DNA from: Flavobacterium psychrotolerans
GTDB lineage: Bacteria > Bacteroidota > Bacteroidia > Flavobacteriales > Flavobacteriaceae
Assembly: GCF_003097635.1 (NCBI RefSeq)
Contig: NZ_QCZI01000005.1
Span: forward strand, 62,001 to 126,000
DNA: 64,000 nucleotides
Direction of reading: 5' to 3'
Positions 27,143 through 34,860 of the stretch are shown in pieces; position 1 is the first letter of the stretch; each line of letters opens with the position of its first letter. Below the pieces are notes generated by a model. That model searched no databases, had not been told where the DNA came from, and saw nothing but the letters and a program-made list of their open reading frames with translations. Both the position numbers and the translations under genes were made by a program.

Positions 27143-27352
27143 ATGAAAAATAAATATCTTATTGCAATTTTTATTTTCAGTATGATTTTAACATTTTTTG
27201 GGGCTTTATTGAAAATTATGCATTTTGAATTTGGAGGAATCACAGGAAATTTAGTTTTAACAATAGGAATGTTGCTAGAAGCAATTAGTTTATTTATGAT
27301 TATTATAAAATTGATTTCAAGTAAAAAAGTAAATGAATTTCTAAATAAATAA
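27143..27352 (+). CDS. Two-helix membrane protein resembling the GldL transmembrane hairpin
   Basis: A 69-residue protein that is almost only two transmembrane helices. Residues 20-48 (GALLKIMHFEF, then GNLVLTIGMLLEAIS) match the membrane part of the gliding and T9SS motor protein GldL. This includes the KIxHFE connection and the membrane glutamate (here Glu46) that in GldL belongs to the proton path. The long cytoplasmic domain and GldM-binding region of GldL are absent. Function unknown. It is between fabG (8 bp) and the VWA-like gene (9 bp), so co-transcribed. Confidence 0.7.
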   Translation: MKNKYLIAIFIFSMILTFFGALLKIMHFEFGGITGNLVLTIGMLLEAISLFMIIIKLISSKKVNEFLNK

Positions 27353-27361
27353 AATTTAGAA

Positions 27362-29389
27362 ATGACAACAAACACTTTACTATTACTACTACTTTCACTA
27401 ATTATAGCAAGTGGTTTGTCGTTTTATCAATACTTTTATAATGCCAAAAGCAAGTCTAAAATTACTCTGCTTTTGGCTTTGTTGCGTTTTATATCCATTT
27501 TCGGGATTTTGTTGTTGTTAATCAATCCCATAATTTCGAGAAAAACCTTTGAAACTATCAAAACGCCTTTGCCCATTGTGGTAGATAATTCGAGCTCTAT
27601 TGTAGATTTAAAAGCCGCTGCTACTTCGCTTGAATTGTATAAAAAACTATCCGAAAACAAGGAGCTGCAGGACAAATTTGATGTGCAATCCTACGGTTTT
27701 GATAGTGAATTTCAAATTGCCACAGCATTCGATTTTAAAGGAAAGCAGACCAATCTTGATGAAGTTGCTAAAAACCTAAAAAGCATTCATAAAAATGCCA
27801 CGTTTCCAACAGTTTTAATCACGGACGGAAACCAAACTTCAGGTAATGATTACCTATATAGTTTTGATTCAAACAACAAAGTGTATCCTCTTATTGTGGG
27901 TGATACAACGACTTTTTTAGACCTGAAAGTCGGTCAGTTGAACGTAAATAAATATGCCTTTCACAAGAATAAATTTCCGGTAGAAGTGTTTTTGCAATAC
28001 TCGGGAAACAAAACCGTGAATGCTGATTTTAGTCTTTCACAGGGAAATTCAATTTTGAGCAGGCAAACGGTTTCTTTTTCACCTTCAAAAAAATCGGCAA
28101 TTGTAAACGTTTTGCTCCCTGCAGATAAAATAGGATTACAGATTTTTAAAGCGACTCTTTCATCCAAAGAACAAGAGAAAAACACCTATAACAACACAAA
28201 GAATTTTGCTGTAGAAGTTATGGATCAGAGAACAAATATTGCCATAGTCTCGGCTATAAATCATCCCGATATTGGAGCAATGAAACGAGCAATAGAATCT
28301 AATGCACAACGAAAAGTAACAGTGGTTAAACCTTCAGAAATCAAATCATTACGTGAATACAATGTATTTATTTTATATCAACCAACTGCCGAATTCAAAT
28401 CGTTTTTTGAGAATAATAAATTGGCAGGAATCAACACTTTTATCATTACGGGAACCAACACCGATTATGCTTTTTTAAACCAAGAACAAAGTAGTTTACT
28501 TTTTAAAATGAGCAATCAAAAAGAGGATTATTTGGCCAGTTTCAATTCACAATTCAATTTGTTTGCATTAGATGATATCGGTTTTGAACAGTTTCCGCCT
28601 TTGCAAAATGCTTTTGGAACTGTTACAACAAATGGGAATGTGTCAGTTTTGCTTTCTTCAAAAATCAGAAATATTGATACCAATGCGCCTTTATTGGCTT
28701 TTGCCGAAAACCAGGGCAAACGTTCCGCTTTTTTATTGGGGGAAAATAGTTGGAAATGGCGTGTGCTAAGTCATGTTGACACCAAATCGTTTGAGAAATT
28801 CGACGTTTTTATTGATAAAACCATTCAATTTTTGGCTACCAATAGTTCCAAGAAATCATTGGTTGTAAATCACGAAAGCTTTTATAATTCGGGTGATGCT
28901 TTAGAAATTACGGCGCAATATTTTAATAAGAATTATGAATTTGATGAAAAAGCCCGTCTGACGATTTCAGTTTCCAATAAAAATACCAAGCAAACCAAAA
29001 GGTACGATTTACTGAAAACCAATAACGCCTTTAAGGTAAACCTGGACGGACTTCCTGCTGGGCAATACACTTTTTCTGTGAAAGAATTGAATTCGAATAC
29101 GGCGTACAATGGTTATTTTGAAATATTGGATTTTGACATTGAGAAGCAATTCGTGAATCCGGATGTGGCCAAACTAACCCAACTAGCAACGCAAACACAA
29201 GGGAAAGTGCATTATCCGAATCAAGTGGACGAATTGATCAAAACACTTTTGGAAAATGAAAGCTATAAAGCCATTGAGAAGGCGATTGTAAAGAAAACTC
29301 CTTTGATTGATTGGGTTTGGTTGCTTATTCTAATCGCTATTGCATTGGCTTCAGAATGGTTTATTAGAAAATATAATGGGATGCTTTAG
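27362..29389 (+). CDS. Membrane protein with VWA-like domain (Bat-like)
   Basis: A 675-residue protein. Two N-terminal transmembrane helices (about 5-22 and 33-52) are followed by a von Willebrand A-like domain starting PLPIVVDNSSSIVDLKAA, where DNSSS fits the metal-site DxSxS, and later TVLITDGNQTSGNDYL. A large beta-rich region follows and one C-terminal helix (WVWLLILIAIALASEWFI) is at the end. This layout resembles BatA-type proteins of Bacteroidota, though no moxR or batB gene is near. It is probably in an operon with fabG and the GldL-like gene. Precise role unknown. Confidence 0.8.
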   Translation: MTTNTLLLLLLSLIIASGLSFYQYFYNAKSKSKITLLLALLRFISIFGILLLLINPIISRKTFETIKTPLPIVVDNSSSIVDLKAAATSLELYKKLSENKELQDKFDVQSYGFDSEFQIATAFDFKGKQTNLDEVAKNLKSIHKNATFPTVLITDGNQTSGNDYLYSFDSNNKVYPLIVGDTTTFLDLKVGQLNVNKYAFHKNKFPVEVFLQYSGNKTVNADFSLSQGNSILSRQTVSFSPSKKSAIVNVLLPADKIGLQIFKATLSSKEQEKNTYNNTKNFAVEVMDQRTNIAIVSAINHPDIGAMKRAIESNAQRKVTVVKPSEIKSLREYNVFILYQPTAEFKSFFENNKLAGINTFIITGTNTDYAFLNQEQSSLLFKMSNQKEDYLASFNSQFNLFALDDIGFEQFPPLQNAFGTVTTNGNVSVLLSSKIRNIDTNAPLLAFAENQGKRSAFLLGENSWKWRVLSHVDTKSFEKFDVFIDKTIQFLATNSSKKSLVVNHESFYNSGDALEITAQYFNKNYEFDEKARLTISVSNKNTKQTKRYDLLKTNNAFKVNLDGLPAGQYTFSVKELNSNTAYNGYFEILDFDIEKQFVNPDVAKLTQLATQTQGKVHYPNQVDELIKTLLENESYKAIEKAIVKKTPLIDWVWLLILIAIALASEWFIRKYNGML

Positions 29390-29431
29390 GGAGACAGCAG
29401 ATTGCAGATTGCAGTAACGAGAAATCTAAAC

Positions 29432-29740
29432 GCAGGAGCCCTAATTCTAAGTGCAGTAGCTCTAATTCTAAACGCAGTAGCTCTAATTCTAAGCGCAGTA
29501 GCTCTAATTCTAAACGCAGTAGCTCTAATTCTAAATGCAGGAGCTCTAATTCTAAGTGCAGGAGCTCTAATTCTAAGCGCAGGAGCTCTAAATCTAAGTG
29601 CGGGAGCTCTAATTCTAAATGCAGGAGCTCTAATTCTAAGTGCAGGTGCTCTAATTCTAAATGCAGTAGCTTTAATTCTAAACGCAGTAGCTCTAATTCT
29701 AAATGCGGGTGCTCTAATTCTAAATGCGGGAGCAATATTC
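29432..29740. repeat. 21-bp tandem repeat array, 14 full units plus a partial
   Basis: Units of the form GCAGKAGCTCTAATTCTAAR follow each other without gaps from 29432 to 29725; a partial 15th starts at 29726. Units differ mainly at position 5-6 (GT, GG) and at the last two bases, in a mosaic suggesting unequal exchange. The unit is seven codons, so long frames exist on both strands (115, 123 and 147 codons), coding monotonous heptads. These are taken as by-products, not genes. It lies between convergent genes. Confidence 0.93.
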
Positions 29741-29818
29741 TTTTTTTGATTTAACCTCTTTTGTTTTATTGCTTCGAGGTCGGGACCATCGCAGAGCAAG
29801 CTACACACTTCGAATAGC

Positions 29819-29859
29819 AGGGGTTTCATTGTTCGTGCTGCGCACGCAACGAAACCCTT
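29819..29859. repeat. Strong hairpin between convergent genes
   Basis: GGGTTTC at 29821-29827 pairs with GAAACCC at 29851-29857, and the inner TTG..CGTGC/GCACGCAA also pair with a small bulge, leaving a loop of about 3. It lies 5 bp past the end of the leftward membrane-protein gene and downstream of the tandem repeat, so it could terminate transcription from both sides. Confidence 0.7.
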
Positions 29860-29864
29860 AGCTG

Positions 29865-30374
29865 TTAGCTGTAGTGGCTTTTCATTTCGGTTGTTATTTC
29901 TTTGTAATAATGGTCGGCTCGTTCTTTTGAAAAGTAGTCAATTACAAGACCTGTAATTCCCAAAATAGCCAATGCAATTCCAATTGCTCTCACTGTTGGA
30001 TTATGGGTAAATACAAATGCACAAATTGCTAAAACAAAACAAACACTTGCAATAATAATTGTCACTGTATATAGATATTGAAAACCTTCAACCCTTGCTT
30101 TTTCGCTTTTTACAAATGCAGATGGTTCTTGTTTGTACGCTTCTGTATATTGTGGCAATTTCTTTTGGTTTGTGTTAATGCTTGTAATGGCTGTACCCAA
30201 AAATAAAAGTCCTACAACGATTAAAGGAATAATTAATGCTTTGGAATTTGGCGTTTCTCCAAATTTCCAAAGTATTAAACTACTGATTATTGTTAGCAAA
30301 CCAAATGAGCCAAATAGTGTAGCTTCAAATATTTCGCCTTTTATCCAATTAGTTGTGTATTGTAAAAAATCCAT
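29865..30374 (-). CDS. Four-helix membrane protein, function unknown
   Basis: A 169-residue protein with four predicted transmembrane helices (about 18-38, 46-64, 100-122, 128-147). Hydrophilic loops lie between helices 2 and 3 (NTNQKKLPQYTEAYKQEPSAF), and the C-terminus is charged (KERADHYYKEITTEMKSHYS). No family is recognised with certainty. It starts 2 bp after the SDR stop and so belongs to the TetR-controlled unit; a partner role with the SDR enzyme is only suggested by this. The last codons overlap a CACTACAGCTAAC motif shared with the repeat at 32,030. Confidence 0.75.
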   Translation of the reverse strand: MDFLQYTTNWIKGEIFEATLFGSFGLLTIISSLILWKFGETPNSKALIIPLIVVGLLFLGTAITSINTNQKKLPQYTEAYKQEPSAFVKSEKARVEGFQYLYTVTIIIASVCFVLAICAFVFTHNPTVRAIGIALAILGITGLVIDYFSKERADHYYKEITTEMKSHYS

Positions 30375-30376
30375 AA

Positions 30377-31297
30377 TTATTTCGTTAAGTTTTGTGGAAC
30401 ATCGGTGTGTAATTTTTCAACGTTACTACCAAAAATCCATTGAAAAAATCTTGCACTACTTGCACTCATTGGTTTTAGAATTGCATTTGCTTGTTGTTTT
30501 TGAAATGCTCTTTGTGATAACATTTTTTTTAGGAAGTCTAAAAATTTAGCGTCTCTACCCGATACAATATGCAGTTTTCCACCTTTTGGATTTGTAACTG
30601 CCTTGTATACTTCTTGTGCTATACTGTTTGGTGAAGTTACATTTTGAACTGCAGTAAACCCAAGCAAAAAATTAGTGTAATATTCTTTATAATTTTTGGT
30701 ATAAATAGGATTGTCTGCACTTGTGCCTTGGTCTAATTTTGTAAATATTTTTGTAGCGTGTGCACCTGGGTAAATGGTCTTTACTTCAATTCCAAAAGGG
30801 CTTAATTCAATGCCCAAACTTTCAGAAATTCCACGAACTGCCCATTTGCTTGAACCATAAGTAGCAATAAAAGGATAATTAAATTTTGCACTTGCAGAAG
30901 CAAAATTGATAAATATTCCATTTTTATTTTCTCTGAAATGAGGAATGAAAGCTTTTGTTACCGCCATTAAACCAAATACGTTTGTTTTATATTGGTCTTC
31001 AATTTGTTCCATTGTTGTGGTTTCTGTTGGACCCATTAAACAATATCCTGCGTTGTTTACTACGGCATCAATTTTTTTAAAGTCGCTGATAACGGTTTTT
31101 GCTACATCTTCTACTTGTTGGTAGTTGGTAACTTCCAAATCGTACAATTTTACGTTTGCTAATTCTTTAAACAAATCAGGGTGTTGTGATTTATTTCTAA
31201 CTGTTGCCGCAACATTCCAACCATTGCTGGCGAAAAGTTCTACCATCGCTTTTCCAAAGCCTGAATTTGTTCCTGTAATGAAAATTGTTTTGCTCAT
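30377..31297 (-). CDS. SDR family oxidoreductase
   Basis: A 306-residue classical short-chain dehydrogenase: cofactor motif FITGTNSGFGKAMVELF, NNAGYCLMGPTE, catalytic SAxxxFNYPFIATYGSSKWAVRGISESLGIEL (Tyr-x-x-x-Lys in YGSSK) and an extended C-terminus. The substrate is not predictable. It is preceded by a TGACTAATCAGTCA operator 32 bp before its start and by the tetR gene, and is followed 2 bp later by a membrane protein gene. Expression is likely derepressed when the TetR ligand appears. Confidence 0.9.
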   Translation of the reverse strand: MSKTIFITGTNSGFGKAMVELFASNGWNVAATVRNKSQHPDLFKELANVKLYDLEVTNYQQVEDVAKTVISDFKKIDAVVNNAGYCLMGPTETTTMEQIEDQYKTNVFGLMAVTKAFIPHFRENKNGIFINFASASAKFNYPFIATYGSSKWAVRGISESLGIELSPFGIEVKTIYPGAHATKIFTKLDQGTSADNPIYTKNYKEYYTNFLLGFTAVQNVTSPNSIAQEVYKAVTNPKGGKLHIVSGRDAKFLDFLKKMLSQRAFQKQQANAILKPMSASSARFFQWIFGSNVEKLHTDVPQNLTK

Positions 31298-31328
31298 TTT
31301 TTTTGTTTTTTAATTTGTTATTAAAGAT

Positions 31329-31342
31329 TGACTAATCAGTCA
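31329..31342. promoter_or_regulatory. TetR operator upstream of the SDR gene
   Basis: TGACTAATCAGTCA has 5-bp inverted arms TGACT/AGTCA and is embedded in GATTGACTAATCAGTC, which is repeated in front of tetR at 31936. It lies 32 bp upstream of the SDR start. Confidence 0.75.
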
Positions 31343-31361
31343 CGAATATTGTTAAAAAAAA

Positions 31362-31922
31362 TTACGTAATCATATCCCACAACATCTCAAATGTTGTTTG
31401 GATTATTTCCTGTTGTTTAGATTTTGAAAGTTTGTTAGCTATTAAAAACTGGTATAGTCCAAAAAATTGACTCGTCATTAAAGAATTAAGCAATTCAATT
31501 GGTAAATTTTTAATGATTCCTTCTTCAATTCCTTTTTTTAGCAGTGTTAAATGAGGTTCGGCTTGTTTGGCAATAATTTCTTTTTCAATTTGTCCAATGT
31601 AAGGCGAAGTTTGAAATTGTTGGATGTACTGAATTTTGGTTTGGTTGTCTAATCCCCAAACCAAAGAAGAAAAAACTTGTGATTTTATAGTTTCTTTTAT
31701 ATCGTCTTTTCTTGATGTGTTTATCGAAATGTATTCGTTCAATTCGTCTTTTACAGAAATGTACAAAGCAATAACCAAATCGTCTTTTGTCTTAAAATAT
31801 TGAAAAAGAGTTCCATTTGCAACACTAGCTTCTTGTGCAATTTTACTTGTTGCTGTTCCGTGAAATCCCTTGTCCACAAAAAGTTTGAGTGCTGCGTTAA
31901 ATATGAGTTCTTTTTTTGTCAT
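31362..31922 (-). CDS. TetR/AcrR family regulator
   Basis: A 186-residue repressor. The N-terminal helix-turn-helix is LIFNAALKLFVDKGFHGTATSKIAQEASVANGTLFQYFKTKDDLV, a textbook TetR DNA-binding domain. The C-terminal ligand domain is all helical (TetR_C). A TGACTAATCAGTCG site lies 14 bp upstream of its own start and a second copy precedes the SDR gene. It probably controls itself and the SDR-membrane protein pair. The ligand is unknown. Confidence 0.93.
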   Translation of the reverse strand: MTKKELIFNAALKLFVDKGFHGTATSKIAQEASVANGTLFQYFKTKDDLVIALYISVKDELNEYISINTSRKDDIKETIKSQVFSSLVWGLDNQTKIQYIQQFQTSPYIGQIEKEIIAKQAEPHLTLLKKGIEEGIIKNLPIELLNSLMTSQFFGLYQFLIANKLSKSKQQEIIQTTFEMLWDMIT

Positions 31923-31935
31923 ATTGTTTTATGAT

Positions 31936-31949
31936 TGACTAATCAGTCG
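31936..31949. promoter_or_regulatory. TetR operator upstream of tetR
   Basis: TGACTAATCAGTCG, identical at 13 of 14 positions to the site at 31329-31342, sharing the extended core GATTGACTAATCAGTC, 14 bp before the tetR start. Autoregulation is expected. Confidence 0.75.
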
Positions 31950-32029
31950 CAAAGGTAATGAAATTTTTGAAATGTCTAATTAAAAGTTCAGTTTTTTTCG
32001 GAATGTCTGTTGGTGTAGGGTTTCGTGCC

Positions 32030-32158
32030 ATTACAGCTAACGTCCCGGCGCTTGGCGAGGTTGCGAACTTCGGAACTAATTATTTTCTGTTAAAGTTAAA
32101 ATTTCTTGCGAAACGTAAACGTGAATTTACTACAAAATTCGCAATCTTGCCAAACGCT
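32030..32158. repeat. Hairpin repeat element overlapping the end of the nucleotidyltransferase gene
   Basis: GCGCTTGGCGAGGTTGCGAA (32049-32068) and TTCGCAATCTTGCCAAACGC (32139-32158) are inverted repeats matching at 17 of 20 positions. The left side carries CCATTACAGCTAAC (32030-32043), shared nearly exactly with the end of the membrane protein gene at 29865. Elements with these arms are, from memory, dispersed in flavobacterial genomes; the identity of the family was not checked. Confidence 0.6.
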
Positions 32159-33035
32159 TGTTGTGTGACGTTTTTCTTTCGGAAGTTATTTTTTCTATTA
32201 TATTCTGAATGTATTTTTCCTTTTTGAAAAATGATGCATAAAATTGAGGATTACAAATAATGCGTTCAATTTCTTTATTCTCATTTCCGTTTAGATAATA
32301 ATACATTTCAATTAACCGCATTTTTTGATAATGACCAAATTCATCATTAATTACCGAAATTTTCACATAATTTTGGAATTCATTTTTGCTTAATATTTTG
32401 ATGCTTTTTAATAAATCTAATTTGTTAATTATATTGACAACCTTGTAGATATAATCTTTAGGTGGTAATTCATCATTAATTTTTTCTCTGTAATTTCTTT
32501 TTATAACTCTTAATTCACATAAAATTTCTAATTCTTCATCAGTTATTAGATTTTCATTTTTAAGTTCTTCTAGAAGTATTAAGTAGGAAAAATTAAAATT
32601 TTCTTTTTCTGCACTTTTTAAAATTAAATAATTTCTAAAACCAATATACAGGCAATCACAAAACCAACCAAAACCTTTTTTAGAGTTTGGAACAAATTCT
32701 AAAATTTTAAAATAATTTTTGTTGTCTTGAAATTGTTTAATATCTGGTTTTTTTGAAATATGATTTTCAAGTATAGAAGTTAACTTTTTGTCACAATCAA
32801 TTAATGTTTTTGATTCTTTAACTAAATGGTCGATGAATAAACTACCATTTTCAGACATAAATTTTAGTTTAGAATACGTATAAGTCGAAACTGAAAATCC
32901 TTGATTTTGATATTCTATTTTTAAATCTTTTAGTTCTTTATAAAAATCAGCAACTATAAGTATATCCTTATCGCTGTATTGGTCGAAATTTTCCCTTGTT
33001 GATGAGCCGTAAATTGCTACACTATAATTTTTCAT
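32130..33035 (-). CDS. Nucleotidyltransferase-fold protein
   Basis: A 301-residue protein. The N-terminal polymerase-beta-type nucleotidyltransferase core shows GSS at 10-12, the metal pair DKD at 22-24 and a likely third acidic residue in LFIDHLVKES (Asp69). A long helical region follows (about 100-285), of the kind seen in HEPN- or kanamycin-NTase-like helper domains, but no RxxxxH motif is evident. The last 13 residues (HNKRLARLRIL end) are encoded by a hairpin repeat, so the native stop was probably lost. It overlaps the channel-like gene by 4 bp. Substrate unknown. Confidence 0.75.
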   Translation of the reverse strand: MKNYSVAIYGSSTRENFDQYSDKDILIVADFYKELKDLKIEYQNQGFSVSTYTYSKLKFMSENGSLFIDHLVKESKTLIDCDKKLTSILENHISKKPDIKQFQDNKNYFKILEFVPNSKKGFGWFCDCLYIGFRNYLILKSAEKENFNFSYLILLEELKNENLITDEELEILCELRVIKRNYREKINDELPPKDYIYKVVNIINKLDLLKSIKILSKNEFQNYVKISVINDEFGHYQKMRLIEMYYYLNGNENKEIERIICNPQFYASFFKKEKYIQNIIEKITSERKTSHNKRLARLRIL

Positions 33036-33940
33036 TTTACAAATCGATTTATTAAAACGGTTATTAAAAAACTGAATAAAACAAAACCTGTTACTCCTTG
33101 CATAGTTAACATTGTCATTCCATAATCAGAACTTGGTTGAAATTGTGAATCAACCAATTGAGTCATTACATCAACAGTATAATAGAAGTTGGCTGTAAAA
33201 TCAAATGTTTTGGGACAAAATGAATATATTGGAAAATCCTTTTCGTGCATTCCATAATCTTTCCAATGAATCCAATTTGTTATGTAGCTTATACAGAAAA
33301 AAGCAACAAAAGTGTAACAGAAATTTCTTAATCTTAATCCATAACCAAAAACTTTTCTATTAATATAATTAGGAATAAATTCAATATAAAATTCTGCAGT
33401 AGTTATTGGGTAAGGTTTTTTGTAATAATACTTGCTTCTTGATAGTCTTCCTTGCCAAGTTTTAAAATTATAATTTGAAATTCTTGCAAAATCTGATTGT
33501 TCTTCATCTCTAGAATTATTTAGTAATTGTTGAAATAGATGTACGGCAATATTTGATTTTTTTACATCTGATTTATCAAAATTATTTATAAAACTTTCAG
33601 GATTAATGTATGTTTTTTTAATATTGATTTCGTGTGTATTAACATTTTGAAAAGTACATTGTCTAAATTTACAATTCTCTAATGTTGTTCCGATAAATAG
33701 ACAATCTTCAAAATGGCAAGAAGTAAAATCAATATTTTTTAAAATTGTTTTTGAAAAGCTGACATTATTAAATGACTTTCTCTCTATCTTAATTCTTGGA
33801 TGGTCTTTTTTAGGTTTTAATATGTCAGGACGAAATAAAATATCTTTAATTTCATCTTCAGCCAAAATGATATTCATCAAATCAGTTTTACTACTGATCT
33901 CATTCGGTGTTCCATTTAAACTAAAAAAATTATTGAGCAT
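33032..33940 (-). CDS. Pentapeptide-repeat protein with C-terminal channel-like membrane region
   Basis: A 302-residue protein. Residues 55-105 are pentapeptide repeats (FNNVSFSKTILKNIDFTSCH, then a FEDCLF-type unit). After a hydrophilic middle part there are two transmembrane segments (about 200-222 and 280-300). They enclose a re-entrant pore-like loop (FYYTVDVMTQLVDSQFQPSS) similar in layout to Ion_trans_2 channels but without GYG, so ion selectivity is doubtful. It is translationally coupled (4-bp overlap) to the nucleotidyltransferase. Pairing a nucleotidyltransferase with a membrane effector suggests a signalling or defence unit, but this is inference. Confidence 0.7.
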   Translation of the reverse strand: MLNNFFSLNGTPNEISSKTDLMNIILAEDEIKDILFRPDILKPKKDHPRIKIERKSFNNVSFSKTILKNIDFTSCHFEDCLFIGTTLENCKFRQCTFQNVNTHEINIKKTYINPESFINNFDKSDVKKSNIAVHLFQQLLNNSRDEEQSDFARISNYNFKTWQGRLSRSKYYYKKPYPITTAEFYIEFIPNYINRKVFGYGLRLRNFCYTFVAFFCISYITNWIHWKDYGMHEKDFPIYSFCPKTFDFTANFYYTVDVMTQLVDSQFQPSSDYGMTMLTMQGVTGFVLFSFLITVLINRFVK

Positions 33941-34004
33941 ATTTTATAAATGTTAATTATTCTCCTCGGTTTTCTAAAATGCCACACAACTCCTAAATAT
34001 GTGC

Positions 34005-34055
34005 GACTTAGTTATACATATCCACCCATTTTGGTTGGCTTTATCTGACTAAGTC
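34005..34055. repeat. Inverted repeat upstream of the channel/nucleotidyltransferase unit
   Basis: GACTTAGT (34005-34012) and ACTAAGTC (34048-34055) are perfect 8-bp inverted arms 35 bp apart, inside the 183-bp gap between YoaK and the channel-like gene. It may be a regulatory site or the border of the acquired unit. Confidence 0.35.
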
Positions 34056-34123
34056 ATCCTTATTTCTTTTGCTAAATATAGATTAAAACTTTTATAAAAC
34101 CGCGTTTTTAAAAAGGAAGTACA

Positions 34124-34855
34124 TTATTGATGAAAAGCCCTTCTTTTAAACACTTGAATTTTTAGTCGGATAAAATCATACAAAAGCGCGATTAAAAGGA
34201 AAAAAGCGGCCACAAAAAGTGTTTTCATTTCAATTTCCCTGTAAATATATCCGCCACCGACACAACCAATAAAGAAGAAGGTGATGATGGAAAACCGCAA
34301 ATAGATATTGGCTTTTAATTTTTGGACTTCCTCTGGTTTTTTATAGAAAAACAGTTGGGATAATTCTATTCCCAGATCGGTAAAAAGCCCCGTAAGATGG
34401 GTTGTCCTAACGGTAGATTGTGATATTTTTGTTACCAAAGAGTTTTGGATTCCCATGGCAAAAAGTAAAAAAAAGGCAATTAATTTTCCTTCTAACAGCG
34501 ACAAATCTGACTGTGATCCGAAAATCCCAACCCCCACTAAAATAAATATTTCTAATGAAGTCGGAATGACGTGATACAGTTGAGGATTCTTTTTTGTGAG
34601 TAATTCGGCCAAAAAATTGGAAGTAAACGAGCCCAATAAAAAGAAAACGGTAAAGATTAAAAAAGTTACTGCTGCTGCATAGTCATGTTTCATCACTTCT
34701 TCGGCAAAATAGGCGAAGTGCCCCGTAACATTGGTTGTTAAAGTCTTTATGGCTAAAACACCGGTAACATTTACTATACCTGCAACCAATGATAGCATGG
34801 TTGCCAGCCGCAAATTATGAATGAATGTCCTATTTTTTCCTTGATGACGAAACAT
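34124..34855 (-). CDS. YoaK family (DUF1275) membrane protein
   Basis: A 243-residue membrane protein with six hydrophobic helices. The DUF1275 features are LATMLSLVAGIVNVTGVLAIKTLTTNVTGHFAYF at the start, FLLGSFTSNFLAELL, and AMGIQNSLVTKISQSTVRTTHLTGLFTDLGIELSQL in the middle. The family has no settled function; small-molecule transport has been suggested. It lies 5 bp after the sulfatase gene and is probably co-transcribed with it. Confidence 0.88.
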   Translation of the reverse strand: MFRHQGKNRTFIHNLRLATMLSLVAGIVNVTGVLAIKTLTTNVTGHFAYFAEEVMKHDYAAAVTFLIFTVFFLLGSFTSNFLAELLTKKNPQLYHVIPTSLEIFILVGVGIFGSQSDLSLLEGKLIAFFLLFAMGIQNSLVTKISQSTVRTTHLTGLFTDLGIELSQLFFYKKPEEVQKLKANIYLRFSIITFFFIGCVGGGYIYREIEMKTLFVAAFFLLIALLYDFIRLKIQVFKRRAFHQ

Positions 34856-34860
34856 GAGGT

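Noticed and set aside
29432..29740. CRISPR array
   Set aside because: Units follow each other without spacers and no cas genes are near.
29386..29829. Long open frames on both strands over the 21-bp repeats
   Set aside because: A repeat unit of seven codons keeps frames open automatically; the products are monotonous heptads with no start or family signal.
32030..32158. Integron attC site
   Set aside because: The ends do not show the RYYYAAC/GTTRRRY pair and no integron integrase is present; left as an unclassified hairpin repeat.
31958..32227. 89-codon plus-strand frame
   Set aside because: It runs through a hairpin repeat and antisense to the nucleotidyltransferase end; composition is not protein-like.
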